A stretch of 64,000 nt of DNA from Amphimedon queenslandica (taxonomy: Eukaryota; Porifera; Demospongiae; Haplosclerida; Niphatidae), in NCBI RefSeq assembly GCF_000090795.2, contig NW_003546329.1:171072-235071 (forward strand). The letters are read 5' to 3'. The position numbers and the translations under genes were made by a program. Below are positions 1 through 28,125 of this stretch, piece by piece (within the stretch, counting starts at the first letter, position 1; every line of letters begins with the position of its first letter). The notes below the pieces were generated by a model. The model ran no database searches, had not been told where the DNA came from, and worked only from the letters and a program-made list of their open reading frames with translations.

Positions 1-87
1 TCAGCACACTGACTGGTACACTCAATGTTGGCTGTGAGCTATTGAAAAAGGTATAAAACCTATCATGCACAATTTGTACAGTACTAT

Positions 88-175
88 GATTTATTATTAT
101 TATTATTATTTCTTATTATTATTATTATCATCATCATCATCATTATTATTATTATTGTTGTTGTTGTTGTTGTTT
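88..175. repeat. Trinucleotide microsatellite (ATT/ATC/TTG)
   Basis: A run of ATT, then ATC, then TTG triplets lies in the intron just upstream of the first visible exon. It is simple sequence with no coding sense. Confidence 0.9.
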
Positions 176-181
176 ATGTAG

Positions 182-1010
182 TCTGATCCTAGTACTCGAT
201 CTTCTTTTGTGACTGTCCCGCCGTTTCGTAGTCCATCAAAATCTTCTCCTCTGAAGAGTCCTGTTACCCCTGCTCCTCCACATCGCTCACACTCTACTCC
301 TGCAGTCCAGCAGAAACGTGCAGAGATTTTGCTTATGTTGGAGCTAGTAAGATTTATTTATTGATAATGATAATAATAATTTTTATTGCATATTATTAGT
401 ATTGCATATCTTTGCTTAACTTTTGAGTTACCTATCATCTTTGTTAACATAGGTTTTCTTTATGATTGTATATATTGTGATGATTTGTAGGCAGTTGTAT
501 TGCTAATGTCACAGTCAGTCCGTTATATCATTGACAGTGAAGTTGATATTGTTCAGAAGCAAGCACTGAAGAAGCTACTTGTTAGTGAACTGGTAAGTAC
601 ATGATGATACTCTTGATGCTACTATTATGAACTACTATGAATTGTTTCTTTTAATGCATATAACCTACTTTCTTACACCATTTACTGACACAGCATCATA
701 GATGTGAACACAGTGTGATATTGTGCACTTACTGGTACTTTCAACCACAAATATAATAGATATTTGATCACATCTGCCTATTTGGCTTGTGTAGGGCAAC
801 TTCTGTCAGGTTTTGATACTCAATTTTCATCGTAAAGGAGCTCCTTCTCCTCGCTCATCAAGTCGTCTCTCTCTCTCAAGCTCGCGTACAACAACTTCAC
901 AAGACAGTTCATCAGGCAGAGCTAGCAGCAGTCACAGCTTCAGTGATGGACTGGAGCAGGGATTGTTCAAACTAGCCGATATGTTCTACAAGAGCAAACT
1001 CCTCTCCTAA
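182..1010 (+). CDS. 3' end of an unrecognised multi-exon gene
   Basis: Three in-phase exons are visible: 182-346, 491-592 and 795-1010, each bounded by AG/GT sites, with a TAA stop at 1008-1010. The gene starts before the window. The encoded tail is a Ser/Pro-rich linker, then a hydrophobic helical stretch (LLMSQSVRYIIDSE), then a second Ser/Arg-rich linker, ending in a short amphipathic helix (LFKLADMFYKSKLLS). Low-complexity serine linkers around helical repeats fit the C-terminus of a large scaffold or helical-repeat protein; a nucleoporin of the Nup188/Nup205 type crossed my mind but I cannot support it. I assign no function. All three exons begin in phase 0, which makes the model reliable even though the identity is not. 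Confidence 0.7.
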
Positions 1011-1260
1011 CGCATATTTTTGTTTTAATATCCACTTTTACATAAAATAAACTCCCGCACTCTGAGAATGAACCAAACATTACCAATAGAAAAGTTTCAG
1101 GCTTGCCTGACTTATGGTTATGCTTACACTACTATAGATATAATAGTATTTTATGATCTATGATGTGGTTATCTAGATCTACCTGTTTAATCTGATCTGG
1201 TCAGTGGTCACCCCTCCCAAATTCCAATATTAAATTACCTGTATCAATGTTCCTCTGAAG

Positions 1261-4200
1261 ATGTCAATAGAGGGAGAAAGATTGCTTTTTTTGCTCGTTG
1301 CTACCTTGAACGTATTTGGTTCATTGGCACTTAACAGAGAAATCTACATTTCGTCAAAGGAAGAGTGCAATCAACGTTATGGTGGGAATTGCTTGACTAG
1401 CCTAAATGAGGCTCTACAGGAAGGTAACAGCTAATCATAGTTTTCCCATTTATCTAGAGCTAGTTCTAAGCATGAGGCAATTGCATTAAACCATCTACTT
1501 ACACCTCCATTTAAATGATTATGATAATATTATATTCTAGCTGTCTATATCATTGTTCAGTCTTGCCTTTTTTACAATTATACAGGTACAGAGAGCATAG
1601 ATAGAGCACTATCCATTACTTTCTTAGGGACTGTGGAGCATGATGAGCTACAAAGTGGTGATGAGACTGTACTAACTGACCTTGATTATTTTGAACTTGT
1701 GGGCGAAACCAGCATCGTGACTATAAAGTGCTCACCAGAAGCAGGCCTGACATTCAGATCAATTGGAGAGGTTGTACTAAAAAATATTTTGTTCCTTAAT
1801 TGTGGCATCAATCAAGTCAGCAGCAGTAAATACCAGCATAACAATTCTTTTATAAATTTCACTGTTGCTGTTTACATGCTGAATTGTAGCAGGATCAATT
1901 TAGAACATGTGCATATTAATTCGTCAAAAGGGACTGGGCTAACAATATATGATCCACAGGAATCAGTCGTCATTACTGATTCTGTTTTTGTAAACAACAG
2001 CCAGAAAGGGCAGACTGGTCCAGGGGGTGGAGGGCTACAGATTGAGTTTACCTTTTGCTCTCCAGGAATCAGCACCTGTACAAATGATTATGATAAACCT
2101 GCCCTGTCGGGTGTTACTATTGTTATTAACAACACAAACTTTACTGATAATAATGCTACTCAAAGTAATGATGGCCTAGAGGAATTGTTTTACAAGGCAC
2201 ATAATGGAAGAAAGCAGGATTTTACTTTTGGTCATGGTGGTGGACTTTCTATTATTTTTAAGGGAATCACAGATAAAATTTCAGTTAAGATCAGCGGTGT
2301 CAAGATCAGTGGAAATGCCGGGACATTTGGAAGTGGTTTCTATGTTGCAATTCATGATAAAGCCCATAGCAATACTTTGACATTCAAAGATGTGACTTTA
2401 CAGAGAAACATTAATTCTCAATTGCTGAAAAGCACTAGTTCAGAATCAAGTCATATTGATGGCAGTGGAGGAGGAGGAAAAATTATCCTATCTGGTGAAA
2501 ATCTAACTGAAAACAAGATTTTGATCTCAAGTTCTCTTTTTGATTCCAACGGAGGCATTGCAGGTGGTGGATTGTCATTAGAGCTCAATTTGAATGAGGG
2601 AAAGAAAAATAGTGGCAGTAACAATACAGTTTCCATCTTAAGTACCAATTTTACTAATAACACTGCCTTTCTTGGTGCTGCTGCTTATTTCAGTCAGGAA
2701 GTTCTCTCACATTGCACAGAGTTTTGTGTCATTGTTTTTCTTCAAAAGCTGCTGGTTAATAGCAATAGAATCTACTGCAATCTTACCAAGAGTTTACCCT
2801 TCTCCTCTCTACCATGCTCTGGAGTCCTATACAGTTCTGGAGTTTCACTCGCTCTAAAGTCATGGAATAATTTTACAAGCAATGTTGGATCAGCAATAGA
2901 ACTTCATACAACTTACGCTGACATAAAGAGTAAAACTTTTGTTACTTTTTTCAATAATAGTGCTGTTAATGGTGGAGCTATGGCATTGTATGACTGTAGT
3001 TACATTATTATAGGTGAAAGAACAAAATTTAATTTCACTGATAACAGTGCTAATGTACTAGGAGGTGCAATCTTTGCTGATGTCTGCACTTCTAACAATC
3101 AGCCAACGACACTCTCTTCAAAATGTTTCCTACAATATTATGACTCTTACTACCATCCAAATAATTGGAGCTCTACTTTCAATTTTGAAGGCAATACAAT
3201 AGGAATGCCTCGAAGCTACAGTAATTCATCCTCACTTTATGCTGCCAATGCTATTTCATGTTGGTTTCCTCCTGAAAATAGCAACAATAATACAAGCTTA
3301 AACACTACTTTCTGCTGGCAACATTGGCACTATAAGCCAGGCAAGTGTCATAATCATGTTGATTCTGCAGCAGCTTTTGTAAAAGTTAATAAAATTATGG
3401 TTCCAGCTATTCCTGGTGGTGAGACAGAGCTACCTATTACTGTATGGGATGGCACTGGAGGGATTGCTCAACCAGGTCTGATAGTTTGTGTGCTTTCAGG
3501 ACCTGCACAATTTTCATCAAAACAGCAATGTAAATCAACATTAAATGGGGAAAATTCAGTTATTTTCTACTCAAAAGGAGATGAAAGCTATCATCCTAAT
3601 GATGAGGATACAGTTCAATTGAGCATCACCACAAAAGGTAGAATGGCACTGCAGGTTCACATGTCTATTAATATTGAAAAATGTACTTGGCCTTTATATT
3701 TGTCTAATCATTCTAATCAATGTGTACTGATAGAGGACTATTACTGCTGCTCTGGCAGAAATTCCTGTAGCTGCACTACAGATTGTGAGTTTAAAAAATT
3801 AACTCAAGGCAAAGTGCTTATTAAGGAAAAATATGGTCTTTGCATTTCTAGATCTGCAGATAATGAAACTCATGCTGGCCACTGTCCACTCTCATACTAT
3901 GATTTCTCCTGTAAAGCTTATTCTAATATTAGTGCTCTTCGAAATGGTCATTGTGCCAGTAACAGAGAAGGCATACTTTGTGGGCAATGCAAGAAAGGCT
4001 ACTCAATACCAATTAATTCAATATATTTAGAGTGCAAGAATTGCTCTCACAGCAAAGCCTGGGGTTGGTCAATGTTCTTTCTTCTTCAGATACTCCCAGA
4101 GACTTTAATGATATTCTTAATTGTGATTTTCAACCTGAAGATTACCAATGGGTCAATCAGTGGCTACATTCTGTACTCGCAAATAATCTCAATTAATTTC

Positions 4201-5529
4201 CCTGCTTGGAATTATCCAGCATGGTTGGCTAATTTGTGGCTTCATAGCTCTGATACTTCTAAGTACAATAGGATTTTCAGTTATGCAGCATTTCCCTTCA
4301 GCATTTGGAACCTTGATTTCTTCACGCTAACTCAAGATGTGGAAATGTGCATTGGGAGTAAGATGGGTGCCATTGAAGTCATTGCTCTCCAGTATATTGT
4401 TGTCTTTTATGCCCTTGCTCTATTTCTCCTACTATATGTCTGGATTGTAATGTACCACAAAGGCTACGGTTTTGTAGTGCGGATTACTAGGCCTATTCAC
4501 CAGCAAGCTGCAAGACTCTGGTTGAGAATGAGAATAAAGCCATCATTGATAGACTCACTTGCACTTATCTACATTCTCTGCTTCACACAACTGACCAGTA
4601 TCTCATTTAAACTCCTGCATTACAGTACAGATAAAGATGTCATTAATAACAAAGTTAAAAAAGTATATTTTTATGATGGGAGCCTAAAATATTTTAACTC
4701 ATCTCATGCTATATATGGCTCTTTAGCAATTGTGGTTCTGTTTCTCTTTGTGGCATTGCCTACATTCCTCCTTGTTGTTTATCAGTTTCGTCAAACACAA
4801 AGAGTTCTTAACTGCTTACGCTTACGTAGAGAAAGTTTAGTAGCATTGGTTGATGTATTGACTGGTCCTTTCCGCTACAGCACCAAGAAACTAAGTGACT
4901 TTCGTTACTTTGCCGGTCTCTTTCTACTATTTCGCATAGCACTCCTCTCTACCTATTTTATCTCTTACAAAGGCAAGAATATCATCCCAATTGTGCAATT
5001 ATTCTTGACAGGTATTACTGCTGGAGCTGTGATGATAATTCGACCGTACACTGAGAACATTCACAATCTCACCAACTTCCTCCTCTTATTAGTGCTAGCT
5101 GGCTTGATTGCACTAACATTTGTACCAATTGACATAGCAGTATATGTAATCATACCAGTCATGTATGGACCTCTTCTTTTTGCCATTGCTTATTGCCTTG
5201 TTTGGTTCTGTAAGAAGTCTTTGCTTCTTTTCCTGCCCAACAAAATGAACATTATCAATGATAGTGGGAGTCGCTCGATGAGTAAGAAGATCAAGTCATT
5301 TTTTGAAAGCAGCAACAGGTCATCGAGATCACTACCTGATCGAATGATTCACCCAGAGGATTATGACGAAAGACACGTTGAAGTACACGATAATGATGAC
5401 AACCATTCTGCATCTCTTTCTAGTGATGATGAAGGAGAAGATGAGCAATTATTACTAGTTGCATCTACTTATGGTTCTAACGTGTATGGAAGTAATGCTA
5501 ACAGTCAACGCACTGAAAATATAAACTAA
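1261..5529 (+). CDS. Large beta-helix-like ectodomain plus multi-pass membrane protein
   Basis: Two exons (1261-1423 and 1586-5529) join in frame to give 1368 residues. The ATG at 1261 is preferred because it supplies a signal peptide (hydrophobic LLFLLVATLNVFGSLA) lacking in the second exon alone. Residues about 70-650 are Asn/Gly/Ser-rich repeats of the type N-N-S-A...GGA, with many N-glycosylation sequons, as in pectin-lyase-like or polymorphic-membrane-protein right-handed beta-helices. A Cys-rich stretch follows (about residues 740-850, including CASNREGILCGQCKKGYS), then about eight or nine hydrophobic segments and an acidic Ser-rich cytosolic tail. Large families with this layout are known in sponges and cnidarians but their role is not established; a cell-surface receptor or adhesion role is my inference. 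The reading frame is intact throughout. Confidence 0.85.
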
Positions 5530-5825
5530 TCCTTTGTTACAAATATGTGTACAAGGTCAACAATAACTTACTGTTGTCAATTTTAACTTTTTCTATTTTT
5601 CTTAATAGTCTGTGTGATAATATTGCTATGTTGTGATGTTTTCATTTCATGTGAGATTAATTATGTGTGACATATTGATAAATATTACTATGTTGTGACA
5701 ATGTTCATTTCACAAGAGATGGACTGCGTGTGATGCATTGATATGTTATAATAGCTGTGACAATGAGTACTCTCACCAGGATAATTGTTATTAATATAAA
5801 ATTAAAACTGAAATAAATTGAATTT
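5530..5825. other. Convergent 3' intergenic region with an imperfect tandem repeat
   Basis: This AT-rich spacer lies between two convergent genes. It holds two or three diverged copies of a roughly 60-80 bp unit built around CTATGTTGTGA and TTCATTTCA (near 5620-5660, 5690-5715 and 5750-5765). No gene is seen. Confidence 0.6.
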
Positions 5826-7891
5826 TTATACTAAAATCTCAAGTCCATCTCTGTCTACTTCTCTAGTATATTTTCCAAAACATACAAAATGGCTTCGTGA
5901 CCTAAAAATGACAGTCAACCACAAAGCATAATCATCACCATTATTCTTACCACTGTCTTCAACGCTGCTGTAGTTAGAAAAGAGATGATTGCAACAATTT
6001 ATTAATAATTTCTGAGCATTGAATCTAGCAGCAGCATGAAGCATTGGCACAACAACCTAGAAAGAGTAAAGCATGTGTACAATATACATATACATAATTA
6101 TAAGTGTGTAATTTATAAGTGTCCACTGTACATATATAATACATAATTATGAGTGTGTACTAACCTCATGATCTATCTTTCCAGACAGGACAGATTCACA
6201 CTGAGTCTTTAATGGCAATAACAAATACTGATCAGCAGCAGCCAACAACTATAAAAACCAACAAATAAATACTATAATGAAGAATTATATGATACATCAA
6301 TCCAAGTGTTTAGATCATCTTGATTAAAAGTGCTTTGTCCAGTGTAGAGATATTGTAGTAAGAGTTTCAATGTTCTACTACTGACAGTTGGTAGAGTAAC
6401 CTATCACAACAGAAAGTGTGACACATGATAGTGATAGAATCAATTCAGGGTTTCCCTCAAAGCATGCTAAGTGAGCTAAACAACATGAGCTTCATGAGCT
6501 GACAAGCACTACAATAGTGTATATGTACATGACTTTTTCATAACTTTAAAAATTCATAAAAAATTAAAATTTGATCGGAATCAGCTCAAACTTGCTACAC
6601 AACATAAAAACTTGTATGTGCATCAGATAAAATTATAAAAATGAAGAATTCTTTTCTAGTCATTTTTGGCAAAATTTGTCCCACGACCCTGTACGTATTT
6701 TGGCCCAATTTTGAAGCAACTTTAAAATTTTACAAAAAAATTTAATTTTGATCGGAATAAGCTCAAACTTTCTACACAACATTAGGACATGTAAATGTAC
6801 TTGGAAAAATTATAAAAATGGAGAATTTGCTCCTAGTCATTTTTGACAAAAATTGGCCAAAGGGACTTAATTCCAATTTTGAGTAAATTCTGAAAATTTG
6901 AAAACAATTACTATGCTACCTTATTGCTATCTGTTGCCCAGTATTCTGATTCCAATAAACTCTTAAAGACGGGACTTTGTCCGCAGAAAACAAGACGATG
7001 GATATAAAAAATGTCGCCATCACTGGTCACAATTTGTGCATCACTACACAAAATATTAATATCAATCATTAAATCCTGAATATTATTCATATATAACTGA
7101 CCTCAGGCTTGGGTTGTTGATATAATTCGACATGTCAAATGGCAATTCTAAGGATATTAATACGAAATTATTATTAAATCATTACATGATACATGTATGC
7201 AGCTATGCATATGATGCACTAACCTTTAATGTCAACTTTTGGGAAATGTTGCTGTGGAAAATTCTAAAATAGAAATTAAAAATAATTAAGTATATCATAA
7301 TTGTGAAGCTCTACACTAAATCCCAAGCCACTAAACTGTTCTGCTTTCTAAGCAGGTTTTTTTAATGAATTGTTTTGTCACTTAGTTTACACGTAAATTA
7401 AGAAATTTTAAAGATGTGAACAACCCTGTAAAAGTACATGTACACTACAAACATGAAGAGAAGTCTGAGTATTTCTGATCATAAAATACTCAATTTTTGC
7501 TAAAGAGTGCAAAGACCATATACTGTACAGTTTAGTTTATTTATTCAAGTTAGCATTCATAATTTCAGACCTTGGAGCATTCAAATGCTCCTCCAAAAAT
7601 TTTACTTTGCATCATACAATATCAATTCGAAGCTCACAACCACTTTCACAGGTCGTGATTTAAATGCTGCTAAAACTGGTGAGGCTATTGTGGGTCAGCA
7701 ACCACAGCATAATAATGACATCATTCACTTCCTGTCCATCCTGTACAGTCTATATACTCACTTTAAGAGCTATTAGCTGCAGAGGATTCCTAAACGTGTT
7801 GTTCACTTGAAGTGGATCTGCTCCTAACCTGATGAGACATGCCACTAGACCCCAGTCCTGTTTACGTACCGCCACATGAAGAGCACTATAA

Positions 7892-7943
<52 letters not shown>

Positions 7944-10900
7944 GCAGTAATAAATTAATACTATATCTGGTATTTAATTATTACCTATTGCCTATATCAC
8001 TGCTCTGACAATTAACCGGTATTCCTACTACATTAATAAGATGCTCGAGGCACTGGTTGCTGCCCTAATGTATGGAGTCACTAATAGTATCAGTAATGAT
8101 GTGCACAGTACCTTCATGATGGCTTCGTTTAGCCAAACAAAGTTATGACACTCTACATTATCATCATCACCAGTAGCAACTTGTTTTTGTACTTTAATAA
8201 CAGCATCAATTGTCTATGATAAAAATACGGAATAGCATGTTTTTAAATTTCAGTTAAAATACCTCAATAGATCCACTGGCTATAGCAACTTTGATTAATT
8301 GTACAGCAGTTCTTCCATAAAGCTCACTGGTGAACTGACCATCAGCCACTAACTCTTCTACTCTCTCGTACTCTTTCCTTGTCAATGCATCAACAATATT
8401 AGTGACCAGTGTCTTCTCTTTACTGACAGCAGCTGGCGACTATAGGAACAAGATCAGTAACAATGTGTGATACAAAGTAAATCATAATTAACACAAGATC
8501 AATTACAACATAACACGAGATCAGTAACAATGTAGGTATATATGTAACATAATCTCTAACAATCTCTAACATACTCTTTTATCATAAGCAGGGACAAGGA
8601 CAACTTCCTCCTCTTCGTCCCATTCTCCTCTAAAGGATAGGCTGATGCTATTGATAATACATTTTGACATACTTTTTTTCAAGAATTGCCATTTGTTTAC
8701 GATACTGCTCCTCCAACTCCTTCGTTTTCAACATGACTTCCTAAAAAGAACAAACAGAAAATTTTTTATTAAATCTCATGAGGATATCCCTAGCATTGTT
8801 GCGATTATATACAGCAGCTTACAGAATAGCGAGAGTGTCTCTGTATCTCAAGATGAATGGCAAGACTGTCTGACAACTGACAACACATTCTAATAGAAAA
8901 AAAGATCATGAAATACATACAAGTACTCTTGGTGCTATCACTGAGTATTTTTTTACTTTACCAATCATCTCTCAATATCTACAATGTATACATGTATATT
9001 ACATGTACTATAAATATTATTGAAATAAAAAACATACATGTACAATTGTACATGCATATTTTCTCAGCTTACCTCAGTAGTCTCTGAGCATTCTGTAATC
9101 TGAAGTTTAAGTCAAACTTGCTGACTGATGGATCGTTAATCAAAGCATGAGATTGGAGTGCCTTCTCGTATAGTTTATCTAATAATGGAACGACTGCTTC
9201 GCCAGCTCTTCTTAGCAATCGATGGATGTCAGTAGGGTTAACAGGATAAGTGTTTAACTAATAAAAATAATGATAATAATAATAATTCAATAATAATTTA
9301 CTTACAGCATGAGATGATCTTGTTTCTTGATCGTGTTCATTACGAACTCGCTTAGCTGTCATCATTACTTGGGTGACACAATTCTTCACAATCTCAACAT
9401 TAACTTGTTGTGTCTAAAACAAAATAAACTCATTCGCATAAAGGCCACATAATAATACATTGATGACATATTTAGTAAGCGAAGCCTAAGCAATAGTGTG
9501 AACATGATTGTTACCTGCAATGTTTTGTTACACAGTCTTTCAACATCAACTACGTGATTTTCCAACCTTTTGATCAGCTCAACAACCTCTTGAAGAGAAT
9601 CAATGGCTCTTACTGGCCAGTCTAGCTTTTGTACAAGCATTTCAACTGGTATCTATAAAGTACATTAAACTAGTAAAAATTATACAGTACAGTGAAAAAT
9701 TTTATAAATTTTGAAGATGCTCTAAAAGTGGGCCAAAGATCATGGGCTATAATAGTACAGGGTACATGTATTTTGTCGAAAATGGCAAGGAGAGAATTTT
9801 CTATTTTTATAATTCCTTTTGATGCGTATACATGTTCTTATGTTGTGTAGAAAGTTTGAGTTGATTCTGATCAAAATTGGATTTTTTAATGAATTTTTAA
9901 AGTCGCTCTAAAATCGGGTCGAAGTCCCTGTACTATTATAGTACAGGGTCATTCGCCAAATTTCATCAAAAATGACAAGAAAAGAAATCTTCAATTTTAT
10001 AGTTTTTTCTGATGCATATACATGTTCTTATGTTGTGTAGAAAGTTTGAGTTGATTCCGATCAAATTTGGATTTTTTATGAATTTTTAAAGTTGCCCCAA
10101 AATTGGACCAAAGACCATTACAGTCAGAAATGAATAGGAGAGAATTTGTATCATATAAATGTATAACTACTTACTCCACAAGTTTGTTGAAACTCTCTTA
10201 TTGATTCAAGGAGGCTAACGAGTGCGTGTAAGTAAGATGGAGACCTCTGAAGCCTGTAAAGCTGATCAGCTAAACTTTTAGCTCTTCCTTTTTGCTCTTC
10301 AATCTTAGGAGCCATTGACTGCGACTGGAGAAAGATAGAGAGAGAGAGAGGTAGCAGAAAACTGTATTATAATTTTAATTAATTTTCTAACTTCTTTTTT
10401 GTTCTTCTTCTGAATCATTTGTCTCAATTCACTGGCCACATCAACAACTTTTTCTTCAGTCGGAGCTCTCTCAACTGGAGGACTCACTGGCCTCAGCTGT
10501 ACTCCTGAACGAATCTGCTCCATTGCTATCTGACGAACAGACATGTCTGCATTCGATAGACTAACAGTCTATATATAATGATAACAATAATACTAATAAT
10601 AGGCAAACTCTGTGATAATGATAGTATGCCACAGAGAGAGAGAGAGAGAGTTAATATATACTGTACATGAGGTATACAATGACACAGTAATCATGATGTT
10701 GATGTTGTGATGAATACCATTATGAGTCATTGTTTTGTTACTAAATATAGACTGATAATTAACAACTTACACTAGTCTCTGACTCGTCTTGTGCAGCAGC
10801 TGCTGGGGGAGGAGAGGGACGAGCTGCAAGAGGAGGAGGAGGATGTCCTGGTTGTCGTACTGGTGGGATTGATATTACCCTCACATTGGGAATAGAGTGT

Positions 10901-12336
10901 GCTAACGGAGCACTAGGAGGAGGAGGGGGTGGAGGAGGTGGAGGAGGAGGAGGGGGAACACCAGCTGGTACAGGTTGTGAAGGTACTGATGGATTCTCGT
11001 CATGTGCTTCTTCATTCTCTGAGTGTTCCTCTATAATCTGAGGAGGTGGTTGGTCTTCAGTGAGTGTATCTTCCTCTGTCTCAGTTTGAAGGACTTCATT
11101 TGGTTCTTCTTGAGGGGATGGATTGTCCGGGAGAGGCTGTTCATCAGAATCTTGAATGGGAGGGACTTGAGAGGTTTGTTCCTCTGGTTGCTGGGGTTGT
11201 TCCTCTAGTTGCTGGGGTTGTTCCTCTAGTTGCTGGGGTTGTTCCTCTAGTTGCTGGGGTTGTTCCTCTAGTTGCTGGGGTTGTTCCTCTAGTTGTTGGG
11301 GTTGTTCCTCTGGTTGCTGGGGTTGTTCCTCTAGTTGCTGGGGTTGTTCCTCTGGTTGCTGGGGTTGTTCCTCTGGTTGCTGGGGTTGTTCCTCTGGTTG
11401 CTGGGGTTGTTCCTCTGGTTGCTGGGGTTGTTCCTCTGGTTGCTGGGGTTGTTCCTCTAGTTGCTGGGGTTGTTCCTCTGGTTGCTGGGGTTGTTCCTCT
11501 GGTTGCTGGGGTTGTTCCTCTGGTTGCTGGGGTTGTTCCTCTGGTTGCTGGGGTTGTTCCTCTACTACCTCAAGTTGATGTTTTTCCACGACACTTCCTC
11601 CAGTTATGGGTTGTTGATTGGTAATTTGTTCAGCTTGTAACGCGTCAACTGATTGATGTGGTTCTTCACTGATAGTAGCAGCAGTAGCAGTACTAACACT
11701 ATCTGAAGGAGGCATTTCAATTTTCTTAATACTTGAGGTTCTCTTAGGTGGAGGAGGAGGTTGCTTTGGTCTTTGTTTCTCTTTAGATACGCTAGTCTCT
11801 GATACTGCTACTACTGGTACCTTAGTAGCAATTGATCCTATACTTGAGTCATCAGTCGTTACTGGTGTAGTGGGTTTTATTGTATGATCCGAGTCTTTGG
11901 GATCTTGTACACTTTTTTGTTTCATTGCAGACCCCTCAGTATGATGGCTTGAGACTACAGTATCACTGGCAGAATGAACAACGGAGGTATCATCTTTACT
12001 ATCATTAGGATTAGTGGCCAGAGGTTTAGAAGGATTCGTTACTATGTTCTTAATGCTAGAGGTTCTTTTTGGCGGGGCTGGTGGAGCCCTAGAGGGTTGA
12101 GTACGCTGAGGAGTGCCTGATGGTCGAGCCAGTGGTTGTTTAGTTGGGGCAGAGGGAGTAGCAGGGGAGCTCGTGGCCGTAGATATGGGAGTTGTTGCCT
12201 TCTTGTCTTCACTACCGGTGGCCTTGGCTGTTTTCTTCTCGTGGAGTCTAAGAGGCTGGTAACATGTCCTACAGATATCTTTACGCCACCTTTGTGGTAG
12301 GAATTTGTCACAAGCGAAATCTTCTTCTTTACTCAT
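5826..12336 (-). CDS. Cys-motif / proline-rich / WH2-like / ankyrin / BTB protein
   Basis: This is read as one minus-strand gene of about 20 exons; the end positions are firm, the internal exons less so. The first exon (10771-12336) starts [17 protein letters not shown] and has a C-x2-C motif (DICRTC) like the short zinc-like motif at the start of some actin-associated proteins such as MPRIP. Next come Ser/Pro linkers, 18 tandem 7-residue EEQPQQP/L repeats and a run of 14 prolines. The next exon (about 10395-10555) holds a WH2-like motif ([15 protein letters not shown]). Helical segments follow (about 10170-8660), then ankyrin-like repeats (about 8450-7780, e.g. [12 protein letters not shown]), a BTB domain (about 7050-6300, e.g. 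[20 protein letters not shown]) and a BACK-like end. Ankyrin plus BTB recalls ABTB-type ubiquitin-ligase adaptors. An actin-linked BTB adaptor is inferred; two separate genes (N-terminal and ankyrin-BTB) remain possible. Confidence 0.6.
6530..6905 (-). repeat. 185-bp dispersed repeat family, locus 1 (reverse)
   Basis: About two diverged units of the family best seen at 53640-54600, in reverse orientation. Shared cores are GATCGGAAT and CTACACAACAT followed by CCCTGTAC. It lies in an intron of the ankyrin-BTB gene. Confidence 0.8.
7890..7943. repeat. (TAA)n microsatellite
   Basis: About 18 uninterrupted TAA/ATA triplets in an intron. Confidence 0.95.
9690..10130 (+). repeat. 185-bp dispersed repeat family, locus 2
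   Basis: Two units in forward orientation, each with the palindromic core around GTACTATTATAGTAC and the conserved TTGTGTAGAAAGTTTGAG. It lies in an intron of the ankyrin-BTB gene. Confidence 0.85.
11170..11560 (-). repeat. Coding 21-bp tandem repeat (18 x 7 residues)
   Basis: In the minus-strand frame this encodes 18 consecutive EEQPQQP or EEQPQQL heptapeptides. Units ending in Leu cluster at the C-terminal end (five in a row), which suggests recent expansion of one variant. Such Gln/Glu/Pro repeats are usually disordered spacers. Confidence 0.95.
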
Positions 12337-12551
12337 CTTCACAATGCAATGAGATATCTTGGAGCGAGTCTTGGAGTGATTTAATCACTTAATTAATTAA
12401 TCACCATACCACCACACCCTCTTAAAAATTTAATTATTTTTTAAGATTATAAAAATTATGCATGTAGATCTAGATCAAAGGACTAAAAATATAATAAATT
12501 CAAGGAATAAAAATCTTTCAAATTTAAATCTCAGTAAATATAGGGTTTACA
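12337..12551. other. Short spacer between two same-strand genes
   Basis: AT-rich spacer of 215 bp between the vault PARP stop codon and the ATG of the downstream ankyrin-BTB gene. It must hold both a 3' end and a promoter. I recognise no element. Confidence 0.5.
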
Positions 12552-27750
<15,199 letters not shown>

Positions 27751-28125
27751 TATTGGAGTGAACTGAACACACCCAAACTAGGGCTCAGCCTCTTGTGGGC
27801 GCGGTCAGACATTAAAATGTACCACACCCACTCCTTATGCCTACACACACTGCATAACAAGTAAAAGATCAGCACACACTCAAGCAGGGCCGGAGGGTGA
27901 GACAAACAAAGGAGAACAAAAGCTCTTACAGACTCTTCCTGGATTCGCTCGACTCTCGGATTATAGAAGCTGAGAGAGGTGAGTTTCGGGTTGTTAGTGC
28001 AGCGACATGACTTCAAGTGGCTTAACCGGATTATTATCATTAATCCACCCGCTTTTGCTGGCCTTGTCCCTGGCTGTAAAATTGCTTATCAAATCAAAAC
28101 AGTTTTGGTGTTAATTATTAGGGAA
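27751..28125. promoter_or_regulatory. Head-to-head promoter region, PARP4 / PH-domain gene
   Basis: 375 bp separates the two ATGs of divergent genes. I see no defined motif beyond the arrangement. The last part is probably 5' UTR of the PH-domain gene. Confidence 0.5.

Noticed and set aside
182-1010. Nup188/Nup205 assignment for the first partial gene
   Set aside because: Only a vague resemblance of helical and Ser-rich segments; not enough to name it.
11170-11560. Regular repeats as a CRISPR-like array
   Set aside because: Head-to-tail 21-bp units without spacers, inside a eukaryotic coding exon.
11064-11624. 186-residue plus-strand frame made of GVVPLVA repeats
   Set aside because: It is the complement of the EEQPQQP coding repeat; a 21-bp repeat stays open in several frames. 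The minus frame has splice sites and domain context.
27979-28125. N-terminal extension of the PH-domain protein
   Set aside because: In-frame but hydrophobic and without PH homology; better explained as 5' UTR before ATG 28126.
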